Below the pieces are notes generated by a model. That model had not been told where the DNA came from. It ran no database searches and saw only the letters and a program-made list of their open reading frames with translations. Positions 1 to 9,530 of a DNA stretch of 64,000 bases are shown in pieces (the stretch's first letter is position 1; every line of letters starts with the position of its first letter). The stretch is taken from positions 1 through 64,000 of the forward strand of contig NZ_BANU01000005.1 of the NCBI RefSeq assembly GCF_000333035.1. Reading direction: 5' to 3'. The translations under genes were made by a program, and so were the position numbers. Source of the DNA: Gordonia sihwensis NBRC 108236. Its GTDB lineage: Bacteria; Actinomycetota; Actinomycetes; Mycobacteriales; Mycobacteriaceae.

Positions 1-1
1 G

Positions 2-1870
2 CAGTGTCTGCGCTCGGACCTGAATCTGCTCGAGCCGCACCAGGTCTCCGCCGTCGACGCGATCGTCGACCGCCATCTCTCGGCGCTGGCCCCCGGTGAT
101 GCTGACGTTCTCGGGGTCGACGAGTGGCGCGACGGCCTGCGCCGCGGCTTCGCCGCCCATCACGCAGGACTCCTGCCGACCTTTCGGCAGGCCGTCGAAG
201 AGCTGTTCGTCGAGGGACTCGTGCAGGTGGTGTTCGCGACCGAGACCTTGGCGCTGGGCATCAACATGCCCGCGCGCAGCGTGGTCCTCGAACGCCTGGT
301 GAAGTACAACGGCGAAGCGCACGTCGACTTGACGCCGGGGGAGTACACCCAGCTCACCGGCCGCGCCGGACGACGCGGAATCGACGTCGAAGGACATGCG
401 GTGGTCGTCTGGACTCCCGAAGTGGCCCCCGACCGGGTGGCCGGCCTGGCGGGAGCACGGACCTTTCCCCTGCGCAGCTCGTTCGCCCCCGAATACAACA
501 TGGCGATGAACCTGATCGATCGGCTCGGGGTGGACGGATCGCGCGATCTGCTCCGACGGTCGTTCGCGCAGTTCCAGACCGACAGATCGGTGGTGGGTCA
601 GGCGCGGCAACTCGACCGCGCCCGCATGACGCTCCGCAAGGTGGACGCCGAACTCGAGCACTCGGCCGAACGGAAGGGGCTGGCCCCCGAGTCGTTCCTC
701 GAATACGTCTCGCTTCGCGAGGACATCCGCAGGCACGAACGCGCGGCCAAGTTCGTCCGTCGGATGGAGGCGTCCGATGCGGTGTCCGAGGACCTGCTGT
801 CGTTGAAGCCCGGCAACGTGATCGGCCTGAACAACGGCAGGCACCGCGGACTGGCACTGGTGCTCGAGCGCGCGGCCATGGATGTGGACCCGAAACCGCT
901 GGTGCTGAGCGAGGACGGCTGGACCGGCAGGGTCGGCGTGCGCGACTTCGTCAATCCGCCCGAGGTGCTGGGACACCTGCGGATACCGAAGTCGGCGAAT
1001 CGGCGCAGCGCACAGGGCCGACGCGAACTGGTCAAGCTGATCCGCTCCAGCGGAATCGCGCGGCCACGGGGACGCAACAAGAAGAAGCGGGAGCTGTCGG
1101 AGCACGATCTGCGGCTCACCGAACTGCGCAACCGGCTCCGCAAGCACCCGGTCCACAAGCTCAACGGCATCGACGATCTGCACCGGCTGTCCGAACGTCG
1201 TCACCGGCTGCTTCGCGACATCGACAGTCTCGAACGAGCGGTGGACGAACGGACCGCGGCACTCGAGACCGAGTTCGACGCGATCACCGGTGTGCTGACC
1301 GAACTGTCGTATCTCGAGACCGATGACTCCGGGGAGCTGGTCGTGACGCCGACCGGCGCGGTTCTGCGACGGATCTACTCCGAGAGCGACCTGCTCGTCG
1401 CCGAGTGCATTCGTGCGGGGATCTGGGACCGGCTCTCACCGCCGGACCTGGCCGCCGTGGTGTCGTCGATGGTGTACGAGTCGCGGCGCGACTCCTACAG
1501 CGGCGGTGTCGACTCGATGCCCGGCGACCGGGCGCTGCGGGAGTCCCTCCTCGCGACGGTCGACGTGTGGCAGGCGACCAACGACGTGCAGGAGCGACAC
1601 GGAGTCGTTCAGACGCGTGAACCCGACACCGGATTCTGTATCGCCATCGGTGCCTGGGCCTCGGGCCGGTCGCTGCGGGAAGCCTTGCTGGCCGCGTCGG
1701 AACGGGGACAGTTGCTCTCACCTGGCGACTTCGTTCGGTGGAACCGCCAGGTCATCGATCTGCTGGAGCAGATCCGAGGCAGCGTGGATCCGGACACCGG
1801 TCTCGCGGTGGCTGCGGCACGGGCGGTCAAGGGTGTCAAACGCGGGGTCGTCGCCTCCGAATTGGATTGA
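2..1870 (+). CDS. helY: HelY-type DEAD/DEAH-box RNA helicase, 5' part missing
   Basis: C-terminal 622 codons of a superfamily 2 (Ski2/Mtr4-like) ATP-dependent helicase; the frame is open from base 2, so the N-terminal Walker A/DEVH half lies upstream of the window. Visible are the second RecA domain (the HHAGLLP motif and VVFATETLALGINMPAR, helicase motif V) and motif VI (QLTGRAGRRGID), followed by a long helical C-terminal region with the DSHCT-like segment near the end (DLAAVVSSMVYESRRD). The family unwinds structured RNA, probably in RNA turnover. It is followed by a DUF4333 gene, an exonuclease and pepE, the order known around helY (Rv2092c) in M. tuberculosis. Family assignment is firm; the RNA substrate is inference. 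Confidence 0.93.
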   Translation, partial: QCLRSDLNLLEPHQVSAVDAIVDRHLSALAPGDADVLGVDEWRDGLRRGFAAHHAGLLPTFRQAVEELFVEGLVQVVFATETLALGINMPARSVVLERLVKYNGEAHVDLTPGEYTQLTGRAGRRGIDVEGHAVVVWTPEVAPDRVAGLAGARTFPLRSSFAPEYNMAMNLIDRLGVDGSRDLLRRSFAQFQTDRSVVGQARQLDRARMTLRKVDAELEHSAERKGLAPESFLEYVSLREDIRRHERAAKFVRRMEASDAVSEDLLSLKPGNVIGLNNGRHRGLALVLERAAMDVDPKPLVLSEDGWTGRVGVRDFVNPPEVLGHLRIPKSANRRSAQGRRELVKLIRSSGIARPRGRNKKKRELSEHDLRLTELRNRLRKHPVHKLNGIDDLHRLSERRHRLLRDIDSLERAVDERTAALETEFDAITGVLTELSYLETDDSGELVVTPTGAVLRRIYSESDLLVAECIRAGIWDRLSPPDLAAVVSSMVYESRRDSYSGGVDSMPGDRALRESLLATVDVWQATNDVQERHGVVQTREPDTGFCIAIGAWASGRSLREALLAASERGQLLSPGDFVRWNRQVIDLLEQIRGSVDPDTGLAVAAARAVKGVKRGVVASELD

Positions 1871-1935
1871 GTCGCTGCGGTAACGTGACACCAGCCACGG
1901 CCGCAGGTGGCATCTGCTGAGGAGGAAGGCGCGAC

Positions 1936-2736
1936 ATGACGAACGGAAACGAGCCCACCGCTCCGGGGCAGCCGGGGGACGAGGAGACCACGGTGGTGCG
2001 ACGTCCGGACGCGGCGGGACAGCAGCAGAGCCCGTGGCAGCGAGATCAGCAGTCATTCGCGGGCCCCACCGAGCAGATCGGTCAGCCGCAGCCGGGTCAG
2101 CCGCAGCCGGGGCACGGGCAGCCGGGGCAGGAACAGGCGGGGCAGACGCAGACCGGCTGGCAGCCGGGCCAGTACGGCGCTCCGTCCGGTGCTCCGCAGG
2201 GGGGTCCGGCGTACGGCCAGCAGCCGTACGCGCAGCAGGGATATCAGCAGCAGTACGGGCAACCCCAGTTCGGTCAGTCCCAGTACGGTCAGCAGCAGCC
2301 GTATGCGCAGGCCCCGTTCGGTCAGCAGCAGCCGCCGGCTCCGCCGCTCGGCGGCGATCCCACTCTCAATCCCTACGCTCCCGCGCAGCCCGCGCCGAAG
2401 AAGGCGACCGGGAAGCTGATCGGCGTCATCGTCGGCGTGCTGGTCCTCATCGCGGCCGTGGTGGCGCTGACTGCGTTCGTCTGGCCGGGATGGGTCACGA
2501 AGACGTTCAATCAGTCCGCGGTGCAGGACGGCGTCATGAAGGTGCTGACCGCGAAGAACCAGGACGACGGATACGGTCTGTCGGACGTGAAGGACGTCCA
2601 GTGCCCGAGTGGTCAGGAAGTGAAGGCGGGAACCGTGTTCACCTGCTCGGTGAAGGTGAAGGGCGAGAACAAGCACGTCACCGTCACGGTAAAGGACGAC
2701 AAGGGCACCTACGAGGTCTCGCGTCCGACCAACTGA
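1936..2736 (+). CDS. DUF4333 membrane protein with Gln/Pro/Gly-rich N-terminus
   Basis: 266 aa. A strong Shine-Dalgarno (GAGGAGGAAG) lies before the ATG. Residues about 30-145 are a disordered Gln/Pro/Gly/Tyr-rich stretch with PGQPQ- and QQYGQ-type repeats. One transmembrane segment follows at about 160-183 (LIGVIVGVLVLIAAVVALTA). The extracytoplasmic C-terminal domain of about 80 residues matches DUF4333: it carries the conserved Cys pair (VQCPSG and FTCSV), likely a disulfide. Topology is therefore cytoplasmic tail, one membrane span, outside domain. The equivalent position next to helY in mycobacteria holds a homologous protein (Rv2091c). Function is unknown. Confidence 0.88.
   Translation: MTNGNEPTAPGQPGDEETTVVRRPDAAGQQQSPWQRDQQSFAGPTEQIGQPQPGQPQPGHGQPGQEQAGQTQTGWQPGQYGAPSGAPQGGPAYGQQPYAQQGYQQQYGQPQFGQSQYGQQQPYAQAPFGQQQPPAPPLGGDPTLNPYAPAQPAPKKATGKLIGVIVGVLVLIAAVVALTAFVWPGWVTKTFNQSAVQDGVMKVLTAKNQDDGYGLSDVKDVQCPSGQEVKAGTVFTCSVKVKGENKHVTVTVKDDKGTYEVSRPTN
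2075..2335 (+). repeat. Low-complexity CAG/CCG-rich repeat region inside the DUF4333 gene
   Basis: Imperfect tandem repeats encode QPGQPQPG-like units (about 2085-2170) and then GQQQPYAQ / QQYGQPQFG-like units (about 2215-2335). They are in frame and form the disordered tail of the protein, so copy number could vary between strains without breaking the gene. Confidence 0.7.
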
Positions 2737-2779
2737 CGCGCGGGACCGACCGCCCGCCGGCCGTGCTGCGGGCTCCCGA

Positions 2780-3715
2780 TCACCATTCGAGCGCCTTCGC
2801 CAGCCGCGTGATCGAAGCGTCGATGCCGAGCTCGGCGACGAGGGCGTCGAGTCCGTCCCGGTCCGCGGGCGCCGCGGGTAGCGCATCGGTCTCGGTGCTG
2901 TCGACGGTGTCGGCGTCGGTCCGTACGGCGACCACTGTGCGGGCCGCAGCCAGATAGTCCCTCGAATCGCGGATCGAGTTCCGAGCCCGTGTCGGTACGG
3001 CGGTCCGGTCGTCGTAGGCCGCTGCCTCCAGTGCGTCGAGGCTGCCGAACTGGGTGAGCAGTTTCGCGGCCGTCTTCTCGCCGATCCCGGGAACGCCGGG
3101 AAGCCCGTCCGACGGGTCGCCCCGGAGGATCGACATCTCGGCGTAGGCGACGCCCGCGCGCTCTGGCGGAACTCCGTACTTGGCGGCGACCTCCTCCGGG
3201 CCCATCAGTTCGGCCTTGGCCAGTCCTCTGCCCACGTACAGCACGCGGACCGGGACCGGATCATCGGCGACCACCTGCAGCAGGTCGCGGTCGCCGCTGA
3301 CGACCAGCACCTCGTCGTCGGCCTCGTGGAAGGCGAGCGTGCCGATGACATCGTCGGCTTCGCAGCCGGCAGCGCCCGAAGTCGCGATGCCCGCACACCG
3401 CAGCACATCGAGGATCATGTCGACCTGCGGGGTGAGGGTCTCCGGAACCTCTTCGGCGCCGTCGCCGCCGTCGGAGACCCGGTGTGCCTTGTACGACGGG
3501 ATCAGATCGGTTCGGAACGATGGTCGCCATTCGAGGTCGAGGCACACCACCAGCCGTGTGGGGCGATGTGCGGTGACCAACGCCGCGATCGTGTCGACGA
3601 ACCCCCGGACCGCGTTGACCGGGCGTCCGTCGGGTGCGGTCATCTTCTCCGGCAGCGCGTAGAACGAACGAAACCACAGGCTCGCTCCGTCGAGGAGCAT
3701 CAATGATCCGGTCAT
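2780..3715 (-). CDS. 5'-3' exonuclease (PolI N-domain-like)
   Basis: 311 aa. Stand-alone 5' nuclease of the DNA polymerase I / T5 exonuclease family. The metal-binding acidic residues are present in the motifs [15 protein letters not shown] (N-terminus), [24 protein letters not shown] and [10 protein letters not shown], and the helix-hairpin-helix DNA-binding motif is [20 protein letters not shown]. It probably removes flaps or RNA primers, alongside PolI. The ATG at 3715 was preferred to the one at 3721 because AAGGTG lies six bases before it. Divergent from pepE. M. tuberculosis has the same gene (Rv2090) between a DUF4333 gene and pepE. Confidence 0.9.
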   Translation of the reverse strand: MTGSLMLLDGASLWFRSFYALPEKMTAPDGRPVNAVRGFVDTIAALVTAHRPTRLVVCLDLEWRPSFRTDLIPSYKAHRVSDGGDGAEEVPETLTPQVDMILDVLRCAGIATSGAAGCEADDVIGTLAFHEADDEVLVVSGDRDLLQVVADDPVPVRVLYVGRGLAKAELMGPEEVAAKYGVPPERAGVAYAEMSILRGDPSDGLPGVPGIGEKTAAKLLTQFGSLDALEAAAYDDRTAVPTRARNSIRDSRDYLAAARTVVAVRTDADTVDSTETDALPAAPADRDGLDALVAELGIDASITRLAKALEW

Positions 3716-3745
3716 GGTCATCACCTTGTCACACCGCCGGTGAAA

Positions 3746-3751
3746 TACCCT
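3746..3751 (+). promoter_or_regulatory. -10 element of pepE (leaderless)
   Basis: TACCCT ends six bases before the ATG at 3758, so transcription should begin at or next to the start codon. No Shine-Dalgarno is visible, which fits. Confidence 0.55.
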
Positions 3752-3757
3752 GAACGC

Positions 3758-4876
3758 ATGGCGACCAGATTCGACTCCGAGGTGTATGCCCGCCGTCTGC
3801 GACGGGCAGCCGATCTCACCCGCGATGCGGGCTACGACGCGATCATCGTCGGGACCGGACCCGACTTCCGGTATCTGACGGGATCGACGGCCGAGACCTT
3901 CGAGCGGCTGACAGCTCTGGTGATTCCGGCGAGCGGGCAGGCGTGGGTGGTCACCGCGAGGCTCGAACTGGCGGCTCTTCGCGAGTCGGCGATCGGCGAA
4001 CTGGGCCTGCGCATAGCCGACTGGGTGGACGGTGATGACCCGTACGCGCTGGCCCTCGACGGACTCGGTGAGTCGGCGCGTCTGGCGGTGTCCGACAGTC
4101 TGCCCGCGCTGCACCTCATCCCGTTCGCGCGCCGGACCTCGGTGGCCCCGGATCTGGCGACGCCGGTGCTGCGCGAGTTGCGGATGATCAAGGACGACGC
4201 CGAACTGGAAGCACTGCGGAGGGCGGGAGAGGCCATCGACCGAGTTCACGCGCGTATGGCCGAGTTTCTGAAGCCGGGCCGTACGGAGGCGGAGGTGGCG
4301 GCTGATATCGATGCGGCGATTCGCGCCGAGGGCCACACTCATGCGGAGTTCATCATCGTGGGGTCCGGGCCCAACGGCGCCGATCCGCATCACGAGCATT
4401 CCGATCGCGTGATCGCCGAAGACGACGTGGTGGTGATCGACATCGGCGGACCGGTGGAGCCCGGCTACAACTCCGACTCCACTCGCACGTACTGCTTCGG
4501 CCCGCCGCGCGCCGACGTCGCCGAGGCCTATGCGGTCCTGGAACGGGCGCAGGCGGCCGCGGTCGCTGCGGTCCGGCCCGGCGTCTCCGCGGAGAGCGTC
4601 GACGCCGCGGCCCGCGACATCCTCGTGGACGCGGGACTCGGCGACCGGTTCATTCATCGGACCGGCCACGGGATCGGGCTGTCGGTGCATGAGGAGCCTT
4701 ACATCGTCGCGGGCAATGCGGACGTTCTGCGGGAGGGCATGGCCTTCAGCGTGGAGCCTGGCGTGTACTTCGACGGCGACTGGGGCGCACGTATCGAAGA
4801 CATCGTCATCGTGACAGCCGACGGCTGTGAACCGGTCAACTCGCGGCCGCACGGCCTGGTGGTCCTGCCGAACTGA
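3758..4876 (+). CDS. pepE: Xaa-Pro dipeptidase / M24 aminopeptidase PepE
   Basis: 372 aa cytoplasmic metallopeptidase of family M24 (pita-bread fold). The N-terminal creatinase-like domain covers about residues 1-130. The C-terminal catalytic domain shows the two-metal ligands: Asp in VVIDIGG, Asp in NSDSTRTY, His in HRTGHGIGL, Glu in FSVEPGVYF and Glu in ARIEDIVIV. It should cleave X-Pro dipeptides and help recycle proline peptides. The start ATG at 3758 is chosen over GTG at 3740 because the -10 element would overlap the latter. Sequence and neighbours match Rv2089c (PepE). Its last 41 bases overlap the convergent DUF222 gene. Confidence 0.93.
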   Translation: MATRFDSEVYARRLRRAADLTRDAGYDAIIVGTGPDFRYLTGSTAETFERLTALVIPASGQAWVVTARLELAALRESAIGELGLRIADWVDGDDPYALALDGLGESARLAVSDSLPALHLIPFARRTSVAPDLATPVLRELRMIKDDAELEALRRAGEAIDRVHARMAEFLKPGRTEAEVAADIDAAIRAEGHTHAEFIIVGSGPNGADPHHEHSDRVIAEDDVVVIDIGGPVEPGYNSDSTRTYCFGPPRADVAEAYAVLERAQAAAVAAVRPGVSAESVDAAARDILVDAGLGDRFIHRTGHGIGLSVHEEPYIVAGNADVLREGMAFSVEPGVYFDGDWGARIEDIVIVTADGCEPVNSRPHGLVVLPN

Positions 4877-6350
4877 TCGGGCGGGGCAGCCCCCGCGATC
4901 GCTGCGCGCGCGGGTGAAGCGATTGTGCTTGTCCGGCATGGTGGATCGGGTTCAGGCGCCAGGGTTGGTCGGTGGTGGCTGGTCGCCAGGCCATGCGTCC
5001 GGCATCGGGTCCGTCGGTGAGGATGGTGGTCTCCCACTGTCCGCGTGCGGTGCCGACTGCGCGGTTGTGGCGTCCGCAGGCGGCGCCGAGGGCGTCGATG
5101 TCGGTGCGTCCGGCCGGGGTGATCCAGTCCGGTGCGTGATGGGCCTGAGTCTGCGCGAAGGGGCGGTCGCAGCCGGGAGCGGTGCAGCCGCGGTCGCGGG
5201 CGAACAACGCCAACCGCTGCGCTCTACTCGCGAAGCGTGCACCGCGGCCCTGGTAGAGGACTTCGCTGGTGTGATTGCGGAAGACGGCCAGGTGCGGGAC
5301 GGCGTCGGCGGCGAGCCGGACGAGTTCGCCGATCGGGATGCGGGTGCCGGTGGCGGTCAGGGCGATTCCGGCGTGGGCGGCGAGTTCCTGGTCGGTGACG
5401 GTGATGACGAGTTCGGCTGGTATCCGGTTCGGTGCACCCAGTCCGCCGTGGGCGAGAACGTAATCACACAACGCCAGCAACGCATCGTGCGTGCGCTGAG
5501 CGGCGCTGCGCAGATCCCGACCCCGCGCCGCCGCCAGAGCCTCGGCGTCGATGCCGTCGGCGTCGATGGTTCCGGTAGGTGAGTCGGGGTCGGCGGGATT
5601 GTTCATCCCGGGTGCGGCCCAGGCGGTCAAGATCACCTCGAACTTCGCCCGCAACTCCGGAGTCATCGCGCCGCGGACTCTGCTCATCAACTGCCGATCC
5701 TGCGGGAGGATCGTGATTCCGCGTTGGCGTTGCCGGTCGACGTGATCGCTCTCCTGACCATCCGGATCCAGATGGGCGAGCAGCCGGTCACCGACCTTGC
5801 CCAGATCATCCGGATTCAACCCGACGGCAGCCTCGGCCAACTCCGCCTCCGCGCGGGCTTTGACCTCCGGCGAGATACAGCCGGGCACTTTCGCCAGCAC
5901 CGCGGAGATCACCAGTGCGTGTTCTGCGCCGACGGTCCCGGCCGCCACTGCCGCGGCGGTGGCGGGCTTCCGTGGCGGCAGCGTTTCACCTTGGAAGTTG
6001 GAGAACTCGCCGATGGTCTCGGCCATCCGCAGCCGTCGGCCGGCCTCGCGGGTTCCCAGCCGCAAGCCTTGTGACAGGTATTGGTGCGGATTCAGATAGC
6101 CGGCGGTGCGGTGCGCGTTGCGGTCGGAGACCTCCACCAACAATCTGGACGAAACGCCGTCCCAGCGTCGCCGAATGCGTTCGGCGGTCTGTGTGTGCGC
6201 CAACAGGTCCGGTTCGGTCTCCGGCGACAGGGAGGTCTCGGCGAGTTTGACCGCCGCGGCATCGATCAGTGCGAGTAGTTCGGCGGGCCGCGCCGGCAGC
6301 GCGCCGGTGGCGACGACAGTGGCGATCGAATCGGTGATCGGATCGGTCAT
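4836..6350 (-). CDS. DUF222 / 13E12-type protein with C-terminal HNH nuclease domain
   Basis: 504 aa. The N-terminal two thirds is the helical DUF222 domain of the actinobacterial 13E12 repeat family; the C-terminus carries an HNH-type zinc-binding nuclease motif ([17 protein letters not shown], then DW, then ACGRHN) at about residues 390-440. The last 60 residues are low complexity. Start ATG 6350 has GGGGGAGG eight bases upstream, better than GTG 6359. The family is abundant and repeated in these genomes and is often suspected to be mobile (homing-nuclease-like), but its biological role is not known. The 3' end overlaps the convergent pepE by 41 bases. Confidence 0.88.
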   Translation of the reverse strand: MTDPITDSIATVVATGALPARPAELLALIDAAAVKLAETSLSPETEPDLLAHTQTAERIRRRWDGVSSRLLVEVSDRNAHRTAGYLNPHQYLSQGLRLGTREAGRRLRMAETIGEFSNFQGETLPPRKPATAAAVAAGTVGAEHALVISAVLAKVPGCISPEVKARAEAELAEAAVGLNPDDLGKVGDRLLAHLDPDGQESDHVDRQRQRGITILPQDRQLMSRVRGAMTPELRAKFEVILTAWAAPGMNNPADPDSPTGTIDADGIDAEALAAARGRDLRSAAQRTHDALLALCDYVLAHGGLGAPNRIPAELVITVTDQELAAHAGIALTATGTRIPIGELVRLAADAVPHLAVFRNHTSEVLYQGRGARFASRAQRLALFARDRGCTAPGCDRPFAQTQAHHAPDWITPAGRTDIDALGAACGRHNRAVGTARGQWETTILTDGPDAGRMAWRPATTDQPWRLNPIHHAGQAQSLHPRAQRSRGLPRPISSAGPPGRAAAS

Positions 6351-6670
6351 CGCTGTCACCTCCCCCGAGTGTTTCAGCTGTTCACACCATGTTTTCTTGA
6401 CCTACCAGAACTCTACCAACGGGGTATGACATTGATGATGGTTGGTAGTTCCACGACGGTCGTGACTCCGGGTACGACTGACCCCCTGCTGGGTTGTCCA
6501 CGAATTGGTCTGTCCGGTCGGTGTGGGGCGTCGAATGTTCACGAGCGGCGGTGGCCATGACCTGATCAGGAGCTTGGCCGGTTGCCTAACCGATGTCTTG
6601 TCTGACCGCCGCCGCCCGCCGAGCGCCGTCGCAGTCATCACCTCGGTCGGCGGCGAGCCGGCCGAGGCGA
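6351..6670. other. Intergenic stretch without a recognised gene
   Basis: No convincing gene. It includes an 8-base inverted repeat (CTACCAAC at 6413-6420 and GTTGGTAG at 6441-6448, 20 bases apart). The right half runs into the transposase relic and may be further eroded insertion-sequence DNA. Confidence 0.4.
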
Positions 6671-6968
6671 GAGTTCCCGGCGACCTCGGCCGGGTACCGG
6701 GCGATGACTTCGTGCCTCGATGGTCACGACGTCAGTGCCGTCGGGGTGGAATGCACCAGCAGCTACGGGCGGGGAATCACCAGCGTGCTCCAGGCGGCAG
6801 GGCTGTCGGTGGCCGAAGTGTACGGCGGCGGCAAGGACAAGAAACGAATCAAGGGGCAAGTCCGACCCGCTTGATGCTGTCGCCGCGGCCCGCGCGGTCC
6901 TGGCCGGCGACGGTATCGCGATCCCGAAGGACGAACGCACCAACATGGTCCGCGCCCTGCATCTGACG
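6671..6968 (+). pseudogene. IS110-family transposase fragment, frameshifted
   Basis: Translation gives EFPATSAGYRAM, then VSAVGVECTSSYGRGITSVL and LSVAEV up to about 6856 in one frame. After a +1 shift it continues as GKSDPLDAVAAARAVLAG, then ERTNMVRALHL. These are the internal signatures of IS110 transposases (FPAT..GY, GVE.TGSYG, GKSDPLDA). Only about 100 of some 350-400 codons remain, so the element is dead. No intact ends were recognised. It marks a past insertion between the DUF222 gene and the conserved block that resumes at 7043. Confidence 0.72.
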
Positions 6969-7042
6969 CAGCGCGGCGCCGGTCCCCGCATCTTCGGGGA
7001 AGACCTCGCGTCATCGAGGTCTCCGTGACCTCGGCCCGCGAC

Positions 7043-7459
7043 TCATCCGGCAGCAGCAGTGCCGAACATTCCGGCCGACCCGAGCACGCGCGCGATGTCC
7101 ATCTCAATCACGACGCGGCGGGGATTCGGCTTCGGAGTCCGGTAGCGAGCCGCGTACCGTGCCTCGGCGTCGGCCACGGAGACCGGATCGCGGCGGACGG
7201 TCACCGGACCCTCGAGGGTCAGCCACCGTGGGCCGTCCACGTGCGTCAGCGCCGCGTATCCGCCCCGATCGGCGTTGCGCACCTTCTGCGAGCCCTCGAA
7301 GGTGATCACCCGTGCCTTCTGCGCGTCGCCGTCGAAGGTGAAGCCGACTGCCACCACATGCGGCGTTCCGTCGGCTCGGGTGGTCGCCAGCGTCGCGAGG
7401 TGGTACTCGGACAGCATCTGGGCGGCTTCGGCGGACAGTTCGGCGACGGTTCGGCTCAT
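7043..7459 (-). CDS. Split-barrel flavin/F420-binding oxidoreductase, Rv2074-like
   Basis: 138 aa, the whole length of a pyridoxamine-5'-phosphate-oxidase-like split barrel. It closely resembles M. tuberculosis Rv2074 (137 aa), reported as an F420-dependent biliverdin reductase: shared segments include [23 protein letters not shown] and [18 protein letters not shown]. Likely a cytoplasmic homodimer; the substrate here is inferred only. The ATG at 7459 is chosen because a TACCGT -10 element lies seven bases before it (leaderless). It diverges from the SDR-cob operon, as Rv2074 does from Rv2073c. Confidence 0.85.
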   Translation of the reverse strand: MSRTVAELSAEAAQMLSEYHLATLATTRADGTPHVVAVGFTFDGDAQKARVITFEGSQKVRNADRGGYAALTHVDGPRWLTLEGPVTVRRDPVSVADAEARYAARYRTPKPNPRRVVIEMDIARVLGSAGMFGTAAAG

Positions 7460-7466
7460 GGTCCCC

Positions 7467-7472
7467 ACGGTA
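7467..7472 (-). promoter_or_regulatory. -10 element of the Rv2074-like gene (leaderless)
   Basis: TACCGT on the minus strand, seven bases before the ATG at 7459; no Shine-Dalgarno is needed. Confidence 0.5.
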
Positions 7473-7539
7473 TCGGCGACGTCGCGCCGTCATCGACCCG
7501 GCCGCGTCGCGGTCCGGCAGCACCGGCGATACTGGTCCG

Positions 7540-8289
7540 GTGGGAACGATCGTGGTCTTCGGTGGACGCAGCGAGATAGGGGTGGCGACGGCGGCGCGCC
7601 TGGCCGAGGGAAATCGCGTGGTCCTCGCCGCGCGCCGACCCGACGACCTGGCCGGTGAGACGCAGACATTGCTGTCGGCGGGCGCGACCGCGGTCGACAC
7701 CGTGGCGTTCGACGCCGACGACATCGCCTCGCATACCGCACTCGTCGAATCGCTGTTCCGCGACGGTGCCCGGGTGGACGTCGCGATCGTGGCGTTCGGG
7801 ATTCTCGGCGACGCGGCCCGGTCGGAGACCGATGTGGCCCACGCCTTGCAGATCGCCCACACCGACTACTACGCGCAGATAAGCGTGATGACTCCTCTCG
7901 CGGTGGCCCTGCGACGCCAGGGGTCGGGCACGATCATCGTGTTCTCGTCGGTCGCCGGTGTCCGCGTGCGCCGCGCGAACTACGTGTACGGCTCCACCAA
8001 GGCCGGGCTCGACGGCTTCGCGAGCGGGCTGGCCGACGCGCTGCACGGTTCCGGCGTCCGCCTCCTCCTCGCGCGGCCAGGATTCGTGGTCGGTGCGATG
8101 ACACGCGAGCTGATGGCCTCCGGAGTCGAGCCCGCTCCCTTCGCCAGGACCGCGGACCAGGTCGCCGACGCCGTCGCCAAGGCCTATCGCAAGGGAAGAG
8201 GCGAGGTGTGGATCCCCGGTGTGCTCCGGCCCATCTTCTTCGGCATGCGCCTGCTTCCCCGCCCCGTCTGGCGGAGGCTGCCGCGATGA
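7540..8289 (+). CDS. Short-chain dehydrogenase, DprE2/Rv2073c-like
   Basis: 249 aa. Rossmann-fold SDR with cofactor motif VFGGRSEIGVA at the N-terminus, Ser in VFSSVAG, and the catalytic YxxxK in NYVYGSTKAG. The segments DVAIVAFGILGDA and RRANYVYGSTKAGLDGF are strongly like those of DprE2, the arabinose-forming keto-reductase, and of its paralogue Rv2073c, which also sits at the head of the cob genes in M. tuberculosis. GTG at 7540 follows a GATACT -10-like element by six bases. The stop overlaps the cobL start (ATGA), so the two are translationally coupled; whether it acts in cobalamin or cell-wall metabolism is not clear. Confidence 0.85.
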   Translation: MGTIVVFGGRSEIGVATAARLAEGNRVVLAARRPDDLAGETQTLLSAGATAVDTVAFDADDIASHTALVESLFRDGARVDVAIVAFGILGDAARSETDVAHALQIAHTDYYAQISVMTPLAVALRRQGSGTIIVFSSVAGVRVRRANYVYGSTKAGLDGFASGLADALHGSGVRLLLARPGFVVGAMTRELMASGVEPAPFARTADQVADAVAKAYRKGRGEVWIPGVLRPIFFGMRLLPRPVWRRLPR

Positions 8290-9530
8290 CGGGAGAGTCC
8301 GGGCCGAAGCAGCCCGCCCGCTTCGTCGTGGTGGGAATCGGAGCCGACGGATGGAGCGGACTGAGCGCCCGCGCCCGAGCAGCGCTGGACGAGGCGACGA
8401 CGGTGTACGGTTCGGCGCGCCAACTCGACCTGGTCGCCGAACACCTGACCGCGGATACTGTGCCGTGGCGTTCGCCGATGTCCGAGCACCTGCGCGAAGT
8501 GCTGCGCGACAGCTCGGCACATGGCACGATTCACGTGCTGGCCAGCGGTGATCCGATGTTCCACGGCATCGGCTCCACCATCGTCCGACAGGTCGGTCGC
8601 GACCGCGTCACCATCGTCCCGGCACCGTCGAGCGTCTCGCTCGCGGCCGCCGAACTGGGCTGGGACCTGGCATCCACCACCATCGTCAGCACAGTCACCG
8701 CACCCGCCTCGGCGGTGGTTCCCGAACTCGGCGACGGCATCCGCCTTCTGGTCCTGTCCAGAGACGGCTCCACACCGGCCGAAATCGCGGAGCTGTGCCG
8801 GGCGCACGGGTACGGCTGGACCACGATGAGTGTGCTCGAGAATCTCGGAGCCGCGACGCAGGCCGTCCGGACCGGACTGGCTCGCTCATGGGACGACCGC
8901 CCGTGCGCGCCACTGAACATCACCGCGCTCGACTGTGTGGGCCCGAGTTCGTCGCACTGCCCGGGACTGCCCGACGAGGCGTACGAGCACGACGGCCAGC
9001 TGACGAAACAGACCGTGCGGGCACTCTCTGTCTCGGCCCTGGCTCCCGCCGCCGGACAACTGCTGTGGGACGTCGGCGCGGGCGCCGGAAGCATCGGTAT
9101 CGAGTGGCTGCGGTGCACGCGCGACGGCCGGGCCGTCGCCTTCGAGGCCGACCGGCTCCGGGCCGCCGCCCTGCGACGCAATGCCGAGAAGCTCGGCGTC
9201 GGTCACCGGCTCACGCTGGCCGGCGCGGTGCCCGAGGCGCTGGCCGGAGCCGCCGACCCCGACGCGGTCTTCCTCGGGGGCGGCGTCGACCGCGACGTCC
9301 TCGACACCGCCTGGGATGCGCTGATGCCTGGCGGACGCATCGTCGGAAACGCGGTCGCGATCGAGACCCAGCACTTGTTCATCGACGCGCAGGAGCGGTA
9401 CGGGGGGAGCCTCACCCGCCTGTCCGTGGAACGTGCCGCACCACTGGGCCGCCTCACGGCGTGGCGACCCGCTCTGCCGATCGTCCAATGGGTCGCGGTG
9501 AAAGACGACGCCGCGCGGGAGGACACATGA
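8286..9530 (+). CDS. cobL: Precorrin-6Y C5,15-methyltransferase (decarboxylating) CobL
   Basis: 414 aa bifunctional enzyme of aerobic cobalamin synthesis. The N-terminal CbiE-type tetrapyrrole methylase domain (to about residue 215; motifs VVGIGADGWSGL and LASGDPMFHGIG) methylates C5. The C-terminal CbiT-type domain has a SAM-binding motif LLWDVGAGAGSIGIEW at about 258-273 and methylates C15 with decarboxylation of the acetate side chain. The full two-domain length is normal for CobL. Coupled to the SDR upstream and to cobM downstream by 4-base ATGA overlaps. Confidence 0.95.
   Translation: MTGESGPKQPARFVVVGIGADGWSGLSARARAALDEATTVYGSARQLDLVAEHLTADTVPWRSPMSEHLREVLRDSSAHGTIHVLASGDPMFHGIGSTIVRQVGRDRVTIVPAPSSVSLAAAELGWDLASTTIVSTVTAPASAVVPELGDGIRLLVLSRDGSTPAEIAELCRAHGYGWTTMSVLENLGAATQAVRTGLARSWDDRPCAPLNITALDCVGPSSSHCPGLPDEAYEHDGQLTKQTVRALSVSALAPAAGQLLWDVGAGAGSIGIEWLRCTRDGRAVAFEADRLRAAALRRNAEKLGVGHRLTLAGAVPEALAGAADPDAVFLGGGVDRDVLDTAWDALMPGGRIVGNAVAIETQHLFIDAQERYGGSLTRLSVERAAPLGRLTAWRPALPIVQWVAVKDDAAREDT

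Noticed and set aside
3722..4939. Minus-strand extension of the exonuclease frame up to 4939
   Set aside because: It runs antisense through pepE; the exonuclease family begins at the [10 protein letters not shown] segment with a ribosome site before it.
6413..6448. 8-base inverted repeat as a terminator or insertion-sequence end
   Set aside because: Arms are short and 20 bases apart, there is no U-run, and IS110-type elements lack terminal inverted repeats; left as unexplained.
8795..9526. Longer N-terminus for cobM
   Set aside because: The extension is an out-of-frame reading of cobL; CobM begins at VYFIGAGPG after the ATGA overlap.
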